Notes under the pieces: generated by a model
What the model saw: the letters and a program-made list of their open reading frames with translations, nothing else
What the model was told of the DNA's origin: nothing
Database searches by the model: none
Assembly (NCBI RefSeq): GCF_963666145.1
Contig: NZ_OY762614.1
Span: forward strand, 62,001-126,000
Direction: 5' to 3'
Origin: an uncultured Desulfobacter sp.
Lineage (GTDB): Bacteria; Desulfobacterota; Desulfobacteria; Desulfobacterales; Desulfobacteraceae
Length of the DNA stretch: 64,000 bases
Shown here: in pieces, positions 33,104-42,806 of the stretch
Layout of the letters: each line of letters begins with the position of its first letter
How positions within the stretch are numbered: position 1 is the stretch's first letter
Made by a program: the position numbers and the translations under genes

Positions 33104-33763
33104 ATGAAACGTTATTCTATCTTTTCTTTGATTTTTATTTGTCTAATCTGGTCAACAATGGTTTATGCAGAACCCACTATTTATGCCATCGAGATTCCGG
33201 GTCTACATGAAAAAAGTCTCGGGGGGGAATATGATAAAATAATTGATAAAGTATTACTCAAACCCGGATTGGCAACCCTGAAGATTCTGCCACCGGCCAA
33301 AGTTATAGATATATTTTCAAAATGCGACAACTGTTGTTTCAGTCCGGCAAATTTGAATAAAGAATTTTACGATTTTGGTGACGATGTTGTAAAAACAAAA
33401 CCCATGAATATCGCTAAAATTTACATATTTACCGCCAAGGGCAAAGAGACATTTAATGATTTATCCCAGTTAAAAGATAAAAAAGTTGGTGCACGATTCG
33501 GCATGCCGTATGGAAAAACATTTGACGCGTCGGGCTTAAATGTTGAGTATGCGAAAACGATTGAACTCAACATAAAAAAACTGGACAAAGGCAGATTAGA
33601 TGCATTTATCGCTTATGTCCCCGATGCATACGATGCATTTAAAAATCTGAATGTTGAACCTTATCCCCATGATGTGGATAATCCCATTGCAGTGCATGAA
33701 GATTGTCTGGTTTGCCGGGGTGTTTCTGCTGAAATGATAGAGACATTCAACAACGGCTTGTAA
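33104..33763 (+). CDS. periplasmic solute-binding protein, SBP_bac_3-like
   Basis: A 219-residue exported protein with a clear signal peptide (MKRYSIFSLIFICLIWSTMVYA). The body is like the polar amino acid-binding family 3, with KILPPAKVIDIF and LSQLKDKKVGARFGMPYGKTFD, and a C-terminal lobe ending in ECLVCRG-like residues (EDCLVCRG). It contains several cysteines, two of them in CDNCC. No transporter genes accompany it; a chemoreceptor gene follows after a terminator, which suggests it may present a ligand to the receptor. The start at 33104 has a perfect ggagg site 9 bases upstream. Confidence 0.75.
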   Translation: MKRYSIFSLIFICLIWSTMVYAEPTIYAIEIPGLHEKSLGGEYDKIIDKVLLKPGLATLKILPPAKVIDIFSKCDNCCFSPANLNKEFYDFGDDVVKTKPMNIAKIYIFTAKGKETFNDLSQLKDKKVGARFGMPYGKTFDASGLNVEYAKTIELNIKKLDKGRLDAFIAYVPDAYDAFKNLNVEPYPHDVDNPIAVHEDCLVCRGVSAEMIETFNNGL

Positions 33764-33833
33764 GGATACGGAAAAACAAAGTTTGAATGAATGTTTCCCT
33801 TGGCAGATTTAATTCTGATCATGGGGCTAAAAA

Positions 33834-33865
33834 ATTCATCCGGTCATACACCGGATGAATTTTTC
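33834..33865 (+). terminator. intrinsic terminator after the binding-protein gene
   Basis: ATTCATCCGGT and ACCGGATGAAT pair over 11 bp around a 5-base loop and are followed by TTTTTCC. It separates the binding-protein gene from the chemoreceptor that starts 32 bases later. Confidence 0.85.
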
Positions 33866-33896
33866 CATTGTACAGGACAGAGAAAGGAAACGTATT

Positions 33897-35597
33897 ATGG
33901 GGAAAAAAAATAAAATTTCCATAAAAACTTCCATGATCACCGGAATTGTCGTTCTGGTTTCACTTGCCGCAGCAAGTTTCATCTTTGTAAAGCTTCAATC
34001 CGGATTTTCATCCGTGATCCTGGAAAACTTTATAATAACTCAAAATGAAACCGCAATGCTATATCAAAAAGACCAACAACAGGCACTTGAGCATCGAACC
34101 AAAGTTATTACTGAAATTTCCAGTTCCATTGCGTCTCCATTTCTTTATAACCTGGATCCGGAATCACTGAAACGGCTGCTTGCCGGTTTCATAAAAATTG
34201 ACGGTATCGTTGGCATAAACGTTATTGACGTAGACAACCTGCCTTTTGCAGCTGTCTGGATGGATGGAAAAATTCAAACAGGTGATAAGATTCCCTCAAC
34301 CATTGCGCTTAAAGATGAATTTTCCTTCAGCATGGCTTGCAATTATGAAAAAGAGAAGGTCGGCACCATATCCATTTTTTACACAGATGATCCTGTACAG
34401 AAAAAAATAACTGAAAATAAAGAAATCGCCCTGGGACATATCGCAAATTTCAAAGGAATCGCATCCAAAAGCATTAACCAGTCCATCAAGATTCAGCTTG
34501 CCGTTTCCATATGTATTATACTGGTGCTGATCCTTTCAATTGTCTTAAGTATTAAATATATTGTGTCCAACCCCATAAATAAAACGGTTCACATGCTTAA
34601 AGACATTGCCCAGGGCGAGGGGGACCTGACAAAGCGCTTAACCGTTGTGTCAGATGATGAGATCGGAGAACTTGCCAAATGGTTTAATAGTTTCATCGAA
34701 AAGCTCCAGGGAATTATAAGAGAGCTTTCAAGCAATTCCGACACACAGAATACAGCGTTTGATGAACTGTTTTCCATTTCAAAGCAATTGTCACAAGGGG
34801 CGGAAAGAATGTCCGGTAATTCAGAACGTATTGCCGCAGCCGCCGAAGACATGAGAACGAATATGACATCGGTTGCGGCAGCCACGGAAGAATCTTCCAC
34901 AAATATCAATATGGTGTCTGCCGCTGCTGAGCAGATGACTTCAAGCATTTTCCAGATCGCCCAAAATACCGAAAAAACGCGAGCAGCAAGTAATGGCGCA
35001 GTAGAAAGGATTCAAAAGACTTTGAATAATGTCGAAATGCTCAGTGATTCCGCCCAGAAGATCGGTAAAGTGGTTGAAACCATCACTGAGATATCGGAAC
35101 AAACCAATCTTCTGGCCTTGAATGCGACCATTGAAGCCGCCCGGGCCGGCGAAGCCGGCAAAGGATTTGCGGTGGTGGCAGGAGAAATTAAAATTCTGGC
35201 ACAGCAGACGGCCGAAGCCACATTTGAAATTAAAGACAAAATAGAAAACATTCAAACCTCAACCCAGGAAACGGTGTCTGAGATTGAAGATGTTACCGGA
35301 ACGATTCGTGATGTAAACGATATGATCGACAAAGTGTCTGCGGCGTTGGAAGAACAGTCCTCAACCACCAAAGAAATTACCGGAAACGTGACCCAGGCAA
35401 ACCAGGGGATCCAGGAGACAACCCAAAATGTAGCCAATAGTTCTGATATTGCCGGCAGTATTGCAGATGACATATCAAATATGAATAGAGATTCAAAAAC
35501 AACCATGGAAAATAGTTCGCGTGTATTTAAAAGCGCCGAACAACTCACGGAACTATCCGGTGAAATGAAACGGATCATCGGGCAGTTTAAAATATAG
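33897..35597 (+). CDS. methyl-accepting chemotaxis protein
   Basis: A 566-residue chemoreceptor. Two membrane segments (SMITGIVVLVSLAAASFIF near the N-terminus and KIQLAVSICIILVLILSIVL near residues 200-220) enclose a periplasmic sensor of about 160 residues that I cannot assign. A HAMP domain (NPINKTVHMLKDIAQGEGDLTKRL) and the cytoplasmic signalling domain follow, with the conserved hairpin tip EQTNLLALNATIEAARAGE AGKGF. Glutamine/glutamate-rich methylation helices are present. The ATG at 33897 has an aaagga site; an upstream ATG at 33855 lies within the terminator stem and is rejected. The CheW/CheA pathway genes are not in this window. Confidence 0.92.
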   Translation: MGKKNKISIKTSMITGIVVLVSLAAASFIFVKLQSGFSSVILENFIITQNETAMLYQKDQQQALEHRTKVITEISSSIASPFLYNLDPESLKRLLAGFIKIDGIVGINVIDVDNLPFAAVWMDGKIQTGDKIPSTIALKDEFSFSMACNYEKEKVGTISIFYTDDPVQKKITENKEIALGHIANFKGIASKSINQSIKIQLAVSICIILVLILSIVLSIKYIVSNPINKTVHMLKDIAQGEGDLTKRLTVVSDDEIGELAKWFNSFIEKLQGIIRELSSNSDTQNTAFDELFSISKQLSQGAERMSGNSERIAAAAEDMRTNMTSVAAATEESSTNINMVSAAAEQMTSSIFQIAQNTEKTRAASNGAVERIQKTLNNVEMLSDSAQKIGKVVETITEISEQTNLLALNATIEAARAGEAGKGFAVVAGEIKILAQQTAEATFEIKDKIENIQTSTQETVSEIEDVTGTIRDVNDMIDKVSAALEEQSSTTKEITGNVTQANQGIQETTQNVANSSDIAGSIADDISNMNRDSKTTMENSSRVFKSAEQLTELSGEMKRIIGQFKI

Positions 35598-35648
35598 CCA
35601 CCGTCAATCACGATATTGACGAGGAATCATATCGTCCCAATGCATTTA

Positions 35649-35690
35649 CCCCGGTGTTGTATAACATGTTTGTGCAACACCGGGGTTTGT
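35649..35690 (+). terminator. intrinsic terminator after the first chemoreceptor
   Basis: CCCCGGTGTTG and CAACACCGGGG form an 11-bp perfect stem with a 15-base loop, followed by TTTGTTTG. It separates the chemoreceptor from the biotin operon. Confidence 0.8.
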
Positions 35691-35788
35691 TTGAGCTGTT
35701 CAAATCATTTGACGGCCTGTCACCACTATTGACGGCTGATAATAATGACGGCTGATAATAAATTTTACTTGACCCGGTTATAAATTCA

Positions 35789-35821
35789 TGGTTAACCGTT
35801 ATTTATCATGAAAGTTAACAG
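35789..35821. promoter_or_regulatory. birA: BirA operator overlapping the birA start codon
   Basis: Two GTTAAC half-sites (in TGGTTAACC and AGTTAACA) start at 35791 and 35814, a distance of 23 bases. This is the spacing of the known BirA operator (for example TTGTNAACC-N15-GGTTNACAA). The ATG of birA at 35808 lies between the halves. Binding of BirA-biotinyl-AMP would block initiation, giving autoregulation of birA-bioYMN. Confidence 0.7.
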
Positions 35822-36761
35822 TGGATTGCCGGATAACAGGCAAAAGATTCTTGAGGTGTTGTACCAGTCGGACGATGAACCTGTGTCCGGGGTCAAAATC
35901 AGTGAGATTGCCGGAATTTCCCGGGTGGCGGTCTGGAAGCACATTAAGGCGCTGCAGCAGGCCGGCGTGGATATCGAAGCCCTGCCGACAGGGTATAAAC
36001 TTCAGGATGCCGACAACCTGCTCTACCCGTTATGTTTTCCTGAACACCTTCAAGACAGAATTTTCCATTTCCCCGAACTTGGCTCGACCATGGACCAGGC
36101 CCGGCAGATGTCCCGGCAGGAACTGCCCCATGTAAGCTGCGTCATTGCCGAGGTCCAGACATCTTCACGGGGGCGGCTGAACAGGCCGTGGGACTCCAAT
36201 CGAGGGGGGCTCTGGTTTACCCTGGTCCTGAAACCGGATTTGCCGCCGCCTTTGGCCTGGACCATGAATTTTGCGGCTTCCGCCTGCATGTCCCAGGTGC
36301 TGACCGATTTATTTGATCTGGATGTACGGGTCAAATGGCCCAACGACCTGCTGCTCAACGGCCGCAAGCTGTCCGGGATGCTGGCGGAGATAGAAACCCG
36401 GGCGGATATGGTAAATTTTTTATTCCTGGGCATTGGCCTGAATGTGAACAATGAACCGGATTCTGATCAATACCAGGCCATTTCCCTGAAAACGGCCCTG
36501 AATAAATCTGTTTCCAGAAAACAGATTCTGATTCAATTTCTGGATCTGTTTGAATCCCGGATAAAGCGCGTTGATCCAGCCCGGATCATCCGCCAATGGA
36601 AGGATCGGACCGCCACCATCGGCACCCAAGTCCGGGTTCAAACCCATGACCAGGTGTATGAGGGCAAGGCCCTGGATGTGGATGACACCGGCGCCCTTAT
36701 CCTTGAAGGCCGGGACGGCATCACCCAAAAAATTATTTATGGCGATTGTTTTCACGCTTAA
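35808..36761 (+). CDS. birA: bifunctional biotin-protein ligase / biotin repressor
   Basis: A 317-residue BirA. The N-terminal winged helix (VSGVKISEIAGISRVAVWKHIKALQQAG) marks the repressor form. The central ligase domain has the biotin/ATP motif SRGRLNRPWDSNRGGLWFTL and VKWPNDLLLNGRKLSGMLAE, and the C-terminal SH3-like domain follows. It makes biotinyl-AMP and transfers biotin to carrier proteins, for example acyl-CoA carboxylases. The presence of the DNA-binding domain agrees with the predicted operator over its own start codon. It heads the biotin operon with bioY 10 bases downstream. Confidence 0.95.
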   Translation: MKVNSGLPDNRQKILEVLYQSDDEPVSGVKISEIAGISRVAVWKHIKALQQAGVDIEALPTGYKLQDADNLLYPLCFPEHLQDRIFHFPELGSTMDQARQMSRQELPHVSCVIAEVQTSSRGRLNRPWDSNRGGLWFTLVLKPDLPPPLAWTMNFAASACMSQVLTDLFDLDVRVKWPNDLLLNGRKLSGMLAEIETRADMVNFLFLGIGLNVNNEPDSDQYQAISLKTALNKSVSRKQILIQFLDLFESRIKRVDPARIIRQWKDRTATIGTQVRVQTHDQVYEGKALDVDDTGALILEGRDGITQKIIYGDCFHA

Positions 36762-36770
36762 GGTAACCCC

Positions 36771-37295
36771 ATGGATGTTTCCGTAAAACCCATTGTATAT
36801 TCAGCCCTTTTTATAGCCCTGATCAGTATCGGCGCAATGATCGCCATCCCTGTGGGCCCGGTTCCCATTGTACTTCAAAACATGTTTGTGCTCCTGGCAG
36901 GTTTGATCTTGCCCCCGGCCTGGGCTGCCGGATGTGTGGCGGTTTACCTGATCATGGGATTTGCCGGACTGCCGGTATTTGCCGGCGGCACCTCGGGTAT
37001 AGGCAAAGTATTTGGCCCCACAGGCGGCTATCTTCTGTCTTATCTGCCGGCGGCTTTTCTTACCTCTGTTATATCCGGCCGTTCCGAAAAGGGGCTGATC
37101 CGGGATTGTGTTGCCGCCATTGCCGGAATGGCAGTTGTTTACATGGTCGGGGTGCCCTGGTTGAGATGGGTGTTGGACGTATCCTGGAACAAGGCCCTGG
37201 CTGTGGGCATGTATCCTTTTCTTGTGGGCGCTGTGCTGAAAATAGCCGCAGCCGTCATCATCGCCCGAAAGCTTCGGCCCCTGATCCGGTTTTAA
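36771..37295 (+). CDS. bioY: biotin ECF transporter, substrate-binding component BioY
   Basis: A 174-residue membrane protein, the S component that captures biotin. It has about six hydrophobic segments and BioY-like marks: IPVGPVPIVLQNMFVLLAGLILPPAWA, VYLIMGFAGLPVFAGG and the conserved FGPTGGYLLSYLPAAFL. It is placed 10 bases after birA and just before the ATPase and permease genes, so a full tripartite transporter is encoded. Confidence 0.95.
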   Translation: MDVSVKPIVYSALFIALISIGAMIAIPVGPVPIVLQNMFVLLAGLILPPAWAAGCVAVYLIMGFAGLPVFAGGTSGIGKVFGPTGGYLLSYLPAAFLTSVISGRSEKGLIRDCVAAIAGMAVVYMVGVPWLRWVLDVSWNKALAVGMYPFLVGAVLKIAAAVIIARKLRPLIRF

Positions 37296-37302
37296 CTGTT
37301 TT

Positions 37303-38046
37303 ATGACTACGGCACTATTAGAGACAGACCACCTGACCCATGCCTTTGGACCGGGGGAGACCGGCATATTTGACATTTGCCTGACCGTATACCGCAATGA
37401 TTTTATTGTGCTGGCAGGAAAAAACGGATGTGGCAAAACCACATTGATTCGCCATTTCAATGGTCTGCTGACACCAAAATCCGGGCAGGTTTTATTCAAC
37501 GGCCGGGACATTCAAAAAGATTTGATCCATGCCCGCAAAAAAATCGGCATGGTGTTCCAGGACCCGGATACCCAGATCATCGCAGACACCGTGTTTGATG
37601 AAACCGCCTTTGGGCCGGAAAATCTAAACATGGACCGAAAAGAAATTGATGAAAAGGTCACAAACGTCCTGACCCTGCTTGATCTGGATCACTTGCGCGA
37701 CAGGAATCCCACCACCCTGTCCGGCGGAGAAAAACGGCGGCTGGCCATTGCCGGCATTCTGGTTATGGAACCGGACCTGATTATCTTTGATGAGCCCTTT
37801 GCCAACCTGGATTATCCATCTATTTTATCCCTGGTCAAACTGTGCCGAAAGCTTCACCAATCCGGCCATGCCATTGTCATGACCACCCATGCTGTGGCAC
37901 CTGTGATTCAAATTGCCACCAAAATGATCATTATGAACAAGGGCCGAATCAAGGCCCAGGGCGATCCTTTGTCCCTTGCATCCCGCCTGGAAGCCTATGG
38001 GGTGAAAAATCCCTTTACCCCCATGGCACAGGCGTGGGCGTTGTGA
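37303..38046 (+). CDS. bioM: biotin ECF transporter, ATPase (BioM/EcfA)
   Basis: A 247-residue ABC ATPase of the energy-coupling-factor type. Walker A is GKNGCGKTTLIRHFNG; the Q-loop is MVFQDPDTQII, typical of EcfA; the signature is LSGGEKRRLAIAGIL; Walker B is LIIFDEPFANLD; the switch histidine is in MTTHAVAP. The ATG at 37303 is 8 bases after bioY. Its stop overlaps the GTG of the next gene. Confidence 0.93.
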   Translation: MTTALLETDHLTHAFGPGETGIFDICLTVYRNDFIVLAGKNGCGKTTLIRHFNGLLTPKSGQVLFNGRDIQKDLIHARKKIGMVFQDPDTQIIADTVFDETAFGPENLNMDRKEIDEKVTNVLTLLDLDHLRDRNPTTLSGGEKRRLAIAGILVMEPDLIIFDEPFANLDYPSILSLVKLCRKLHQSGHAIVMTTHAVAPVIQIATKMIIMNKGRIKAQGDPLSLASRLEAYGVKNPFTPMAQAWAL

Positions 38047-38834
38047 CCCTTTTTTCCTATCGATCCGGCAGCACGGTCTGGCACACCCTGGATGTCCGGT
38101 GCAAATGCCTTCTGGTATGCATGCTCAGCCTGACAGTACTCAGGACAGGCCTGCCTGGAACCATTATGTGCCAGGGCGTTTTGATGGGTGTTTTGAAAAC
38201 CGTGGGGATCGGTCCGATAAAACTCTTGACGCAGTTAAAAGCATTTCTTTTGTTTCTAATCGTTATATTTTTCTGCCGGTGGGCGTGTACCGCAGGCGAT
38301 CCCATGGTGACCGTGTACGGATTAAAGCTGACCCACCAGGGATTTGTTTCCGGCAGCCTGGTGTCGCTGCGATTCCTGGCTGTCATGCTTATGGGTCTTG
38401 TGCTGACGGTCACCACCCGTTCCATGGAGATCAAGGCGGCAATCCAGTGGTTTTTGGGCCCTGTCCCGTTTATTCCTGAAAAAAGGGTGGCGGTGATGGC
38501 GGGATTAGCCCTTAAATTCATGCCGCTGATTTTTGATAATGCTAAAGAAGTAACCTACGCCGTTAACGCCCGGTGCGGCAATTTACGAAAAAATCCTGTG
38601 CGACGGCTTATTCAACTGTCCTGGCCCCTGTTGAAAAAAACATTTCAATCCGCAGAGGATCTAAGCCTTGCCATGCAGGCCCGGTGTTACAGCGAGAACC
38701 GGACTGATCCGCGCTTTTCCCCCAATGGAAAAGAAGGCTGGATCGTTGTCCTGGTACTTATCTTCTGCGCAGTGATTCTGCTGATGGACCATTGGGCGTT
38801 TTGGGTCCATGTGCAAAATCAAATCTTAAATTGA
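38043..38834 (+). CDS. bioN: biotin ECF transporter, transmembrane component (BioN/EcfT)
   Basis: A 263-residue EcfT protein. It starts at a GTG that overlaps the bioM stop (TTGTGA); the longer open frame upstream lies inside bioM and is not used. Hydrophobic segments include KAFLLFLIVIFFC and RFLAVMLMGLVLTVTT. Two short arginine motifs that contact the ATPase are seen as NARCG and QARCY. Its last 16 bases overlap the end of the convergent chemoreceptor gene. It completes birA-bioY-bioM-bioN. Confidence 0.9.
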   Translation: MTLFSYRSGSTVWHTLDVRCKCLLVCMLSLTVLRTGLPGTIMCQGVLMGVLKTVGIGPIKLLTQLKAFLLFLIVIFFCRWACTAGDPMVTVYGLKLTHQGFVSGSLVSLRFLAVMLMGLVLTVTTRSMEIKAAIQWFLGPVPFIPEKRVAVMAGLALKFMPLIFDNAKEVTYAVNARCGNLRKNPVRRLIQLSWPLLKKTFQSAEDLSLAMQARCYSENRTDPRFSPNGKEGWIVVLVLIFCAVILLMDHWAFWVHVQNQILN

Positions 38835-40495
38835 TTCACCGCGGCAGTCAATTTCTCGGTCACCTTGACAAGATCTTTGACCTCTTCCAAGATTGTAACG
38901 CCGTCATGGCTGGTATCCTCTGCGGCCTTTGCAACATGGACAATATCCCGGGCAATCCCGTCGGTTCCGGCAGAAATCCGGCCGATATTTTCATTAACGT
39001 TCTGGATGCCCTGGCCCGCATGGGAAATGCTGTCTGAAATCTCATGGGTCGTGGCAGACTGTTGCTCAATGGCGGCGGCGACAGTGGCCACAATTTCATT
39101 GATCTCGTTAATCACGCCGACAATTTCATGGATGGCGGTAACGGATTCTTCCGTGCTGGTTTGGACTCCTTTGATCCGTTCGTTAATTTCATTGGTGGCA
39201 TCAGCCGTCTGCTGGGCAAGAATTTTTATTTCTCCTGCAACCACAGCAAACCCTTTTCCGGCCTCCCCTGCCCGGGCCGCTTCAATGGTTGCATTGAGTG
39301 CAAGAAGATTGGTCTGGTCTGAGATATCTTTTATGGTGTCAGTCACTTTGGAAATCTGGGACGCGGCCTTTCCTAATTCATCAACCTTCACCGAAACCTG
39401 TCCTGCTTTTTCAACGGCCTGGCTGGTTGTCTGGCTTCCCTTTGAAACATTGGCAGCGATTTCACTGATGGTGGCGGACATCTCTTCTGCAGCAGCCACA
39501 ACGGTATCAATACTTGCTGCCGCCTGTTCGGTAGCCGAGGCCACACTGGTCATATTACTGCTGATCTCTTCTGTTTCGGCCGTAACCGTGCCTGCTTTTT
39601 CAACCGTACCCTGTGAACTTTTGGTAATATGCTCTGAAAGATCTTCTATTTTATTTGAGGAGGCATTCAGGGTGATGGAGCTGTCCTTGATCTCCACGAT
39701 TAATTTTTTTAGATGGGTACACATCTCATTTAGGGCATTGGACAGCATCCCGATTTCGTCCTGGTGCTTTATGACAAGGGTCTGGTCAAAATTGCCGTGG
39801 GCAATGTAACCTGCGAACTGAGCGGCTTTGCCAAGGTATGAGGAGACATAGTGGCTGATGCCGTACGAAATAAGAGCGGATAAAATCAAAACAAAAACAA
39901 GGCCGCCGGTGATCAACTTTGTTTTTGAAATCGTGTGTTTCCCAATTTCTTCAAAAGACGTTAAAAGCTTTTCTTTGTGAGATTCAACAATCTTGTCGAT
40001 GATACCGGATAGTTTCTCAGCAAATGGATCAAACTTTTCCATCATGGGATTGCCCTTTGCAGGTCCCGCGTCAATATAGGCCTGGGCCATCTTTTTGCCC
40101 ATGGTGTAATAATCATCCAGGCGGTTTTTCATCTCTTTAAGAGCCGCAACCACTTGCTCTTCCCCACAGTCTTTATGTGCAACAACCGAATCGTCTATTC
40201 TTTTAAGCGCATCCTGATAAAAATTTTCTGCCTCCTGGTATCCGTCATCGTATCCTTGTGCCGCTCTTGTGGCGGATATATCCGTAAGCCATTGCTGGAT
40301 CTGCTCTATATCCCTTTTAATTTCTATAAAATTTAAGGTGTTGGGCAGCACATTGACTTTTACTGTATCCAATTCATCAATGGTCTTATTGTTAAAACGA
40401 ATGGTGGTAATGCCCACGATGCCAAAAAGGATACAAACAAACCCAAAACCAAAAAAAATTTTCAGCTTTATGGATATATCATTGAGCTTTCCCAT
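38819..40495 (-). CDS. methyl-accepting chemotaxis protein, four-helix-bundle sensor
   Basis: A 558-residue chemoreceptor. The N-terminal membrane segment (FGFVCILFGIVGITTI) is followed by a helical periplasmic region like the 4HB_MCP fold (NKTIDELDTVKVNVLPNTLNFIEIKRDI...), a second membrane segment (GGLVFVLILSALISYGI), HAMP, and the cytoplasmic domain with DQTNLLALNATIEAARAGE at the tip. It ends in VNQFKI, convergent with bioN and overlapping it by 16 bases. No terminator fits between the two. The ligand is unknown. Confidence 0.92.
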   Translation of the reverse strand: MGKLNDISIKLKIFFGFGFVCILFGIVGITTIRFNNKTIDELDTVKVNVLPNTLNFIEIKRDIEQIQQWLTDISATRAAQGYDDGYQEAENFYQDALKRIDDSVVAHKDCGEEQVVAALKEMKNRLDDYYTMGKKMAQAYIDAGPAKGNPMMEKFDPFAEKLSGIIDKIVESHKEKLLTSFEEIGKHTISKTKLITGGLVFVLILSALISYGISHYVSSYLGKAAQFAGYIAHGNFDQTLVIKHQDEIGMLSNALNEMCTHLKKLIVEIKDSSITLNASSNKIEDLSEHITKSSQGTVEKAGTVTAETEEISSNMTSVASATEQAAASIDTVVAAAEEMSATISEIAANVSKGSQTTSQAVEKAGQVSVKVDELGKAASQISKVTDTIKDISDQTNLLALNATIEAARAGEAGKGFAVVAGEIKILAQQTADATNEINERIKGVQTSTEESVTAIHEIVGVINEINEIVATVAAAIEQQSATTHEISDSISHAGQGIQNVNENIGRISAGTDGIARDIVHVAKAAEDTSHDGVTILEEVKDLVKVTEKLTAAVNQFKI

Positions 40496-40793
40496 CTCAT
40501 TTTCTCCTATTTCTCAATTTAAATTGACATTGTGGGACCTATTTTTTAAGGGCGATTTTTTAAAATCGTTCATAATGCAAACCGTAAATGATGCATCCAT
40601 AGGTGATAGTTAAAATCTCATCTTTGCGACAGGTGGATCCGCGTCATGATAGATGCGTATACCATACATGATTGCTTTTTATGTTGATTCTGACTTTTAT
40701 ACCACAAAGCAATTGCTTAAAAAAGTACGGGTTGTCATTATAAAAAAAATTCCTAAAAATCGTAATCATTTAATCTTTGGGAGAGAAAGACAA

Positions 40794-42520
40794 ATGCTGA
40801 AGGCCCTATCCATCAAGCAGCGGATGTTGTTGATCATCGCCATGTTTTTCCTTTTGTTCATATGCATGGTCTGGTTTTCAATTAATGGCTCCAACCACGT
40901 TAAAAATAGTTCGCTCACAGCTGTCGATGAAATCATGCTTGAAGACCAAAAAGATAAACTGAAAGTTGCGACAAACACGATTGGTGTCGCTATTGGCCAA
41001 ATAATTAAGGATATCAAAAGTCAACAGGAACAGATTGAAACGATCAGGCAAGCAATTGACGGCATTCGGTTTGAAAAAGATAAATCAGGTTATTTTTTTG
41101 TTTACACAGAAACAACCTGTGTGTGTCTGCCGCCCAAAAAAGAGCTCCAGGGAAAAGACCTTAAGGATTTGAAAGATAAAAATAATGTCTACGTGATAAA
41201 AGGACTTCGGGGTGTGGCCAAAGCCGGTGGCGGATATATCGAATATATTTGGCCTAAGTCCGGAGCTGGAGACACACCAAAACTTAGTTACGCAGAAATG
41301 ATCCCCGGCACAAATTTCTGGATTGGAACCGGAGTTTACCTTGATAATATCGACGAATACACAGCAGCAATGGAATCCAATATTGCGAATAAAGTAAAAG
41401 CCACGATCATTAAAATGATATCCACAACAGGACCTATTTTCATTGTTATCGCAGGCGTATGTTTCTTCATAGTTTTCGGCATTACGAAAGGATTAAGGCG
41501 TTTAATTTTAAGTGTCCAGGATATTGCTGAAGGTGATGGCGATTTAACCAAACGCATTGACATGAATTCAAAAGACGAGCTTGGAGAACTTTCCAACTGG
41601 CTGAATCTGTTTTTAAACAAACTCCAGGATATTATAAAGCAGATCGCTTCGGAATCAATCCATGTGGACCAGGCCTCAAATTCACTTGCGGACATATCAG
41701 GGGAGATGACCAAAGGAGCCGAGCAGACCTCCGAACAGGCAGACGGAGTAGCGGCTGCAGCCGAAGAGATGAGTGCCAGTCTGAGCTCCGTTGCCGCTGC
41801 CATGGAAGAATCCTCCCAGAACGTGAACCTTGTGGCCTCTGCAGCAGAGGAGATGACGTCGACCATTAATGAAATAGCCGGCAATGCGGAAAAAACCCGG
41901 GCAACTTCCGAAAAAGCTTCCGCAAAAGCCGCCGACGCCGGGAGTCAGATGAAAGCCCTGAGCGAAGCCACGAAATCAATCGGTCAAATCACAGAAACCA
42001 TAACAGATATTTCCGAACAGACCAGTCTTTTGGCCTTGAATGCAACCATTGAAGCGGCCAGAGCCGGTGAAGCCGGTAAAGGCTTTGCCGTGGTTGCCAG
42101 CGAAATTAAAGCACTGTCAACCCAGACAGCCGATGCCACCTTAAATATAAAAGACCAGATTGAAAACGTTCAAAAGGTTTCCGATTCCAGCATGACATTG
42201 ATCAGTGAAGTGTCCGAGGTAATCAGTGCTGCAACAGAGATGATTAGTACCATTGCGGCGGCGGTCACCCAGCAGTCAGCCGCCACCCATGAAATTTCAA
42301 GCAATATTGTGAACAGCTTTCTTCGGGCCTCCAGGAAGTCAATGAAAATGTTAGCCAAAGCTCTACGGTGGCCACGCAAATCTCCACGGATATCGCAAAT
42401 GTAAGTTCGGCTTCAACTGAAATGAGTGCCAATAGTCAAAATGTCAAAGATAGTGCCAGCCAGTTAAAGCAGATGGCAGAACAACTCAAAAAAATTGTAA
42501 ATACGTTTGTCATCGAATAA
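40794..42520 (+). pseudogene. methyl-accepting chemotaxis protein, frameshifted near the C-terminus
   Basis: A chemoreceptor with a single-Cache periplasmic sensor (SGYFFVYTETTCVCLPPKKEL, then AEMIPGTNFWIGTGVYLDNID), two membrane segments, HAMP and a signalling domain with EQTSLLALNATIEAARAGE. The open frame from the ATG at 40794 (after gggaga) stops at 42404, with a final 20 residues unlike any receptor. Reading the next frame from about 42320 restores a normal C-terminus (GLQEVNENVSQSSTVATQIS...QMAEQLKKIVNTFVIE) ending at 42518-42520. One missing base, probably a T in the run at 42318-42320, explains it. It is either a real frameshift or a sequencing error; the receptor core is intact. Confidence 0.82.
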
Positions 42521-42560
42521 AAATTAATTTCAGCAGCAGGCAATTAATCTGTGTTGAAAG

Positions 42561-42598
42561 ATCGCCTTAGGCTCATTACGAGTTCAAGGCGATTTTTA
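42561..42598 (+). terminator. intrinsic terminator after the third chemoreceptor
   Basis: ATCGCCTT and AAGGCGAT pair over 8 bp with a 17-base loop and are followed by TTTTA. Confidence 0.65.
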
Positions 42599-42806
42599 TA
42601 CGAACATCCTTTTTGCAAAACCACACAGGGAACAAATACCCCAACAGGCATACGATAAAAGAAAAAAATCAATTTAAAGCGCCCCCCCACGCGTCATAGG
42701 CTTTACTTCATTTTTACTTCTTGATAGTATCAGATTCACTTTTAAACCCTTAAATATGCGTAATGTTCTCATGTCGGGACAATTTTCAATAGAAGGACGG
42801 CTGCCG

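Noticed and set aside
33855..33896. Upstream start for the first chemoreceptor
   Set aside because: The ATG sits in the terminator stem and has no ribosome site; ATG 33897 does.
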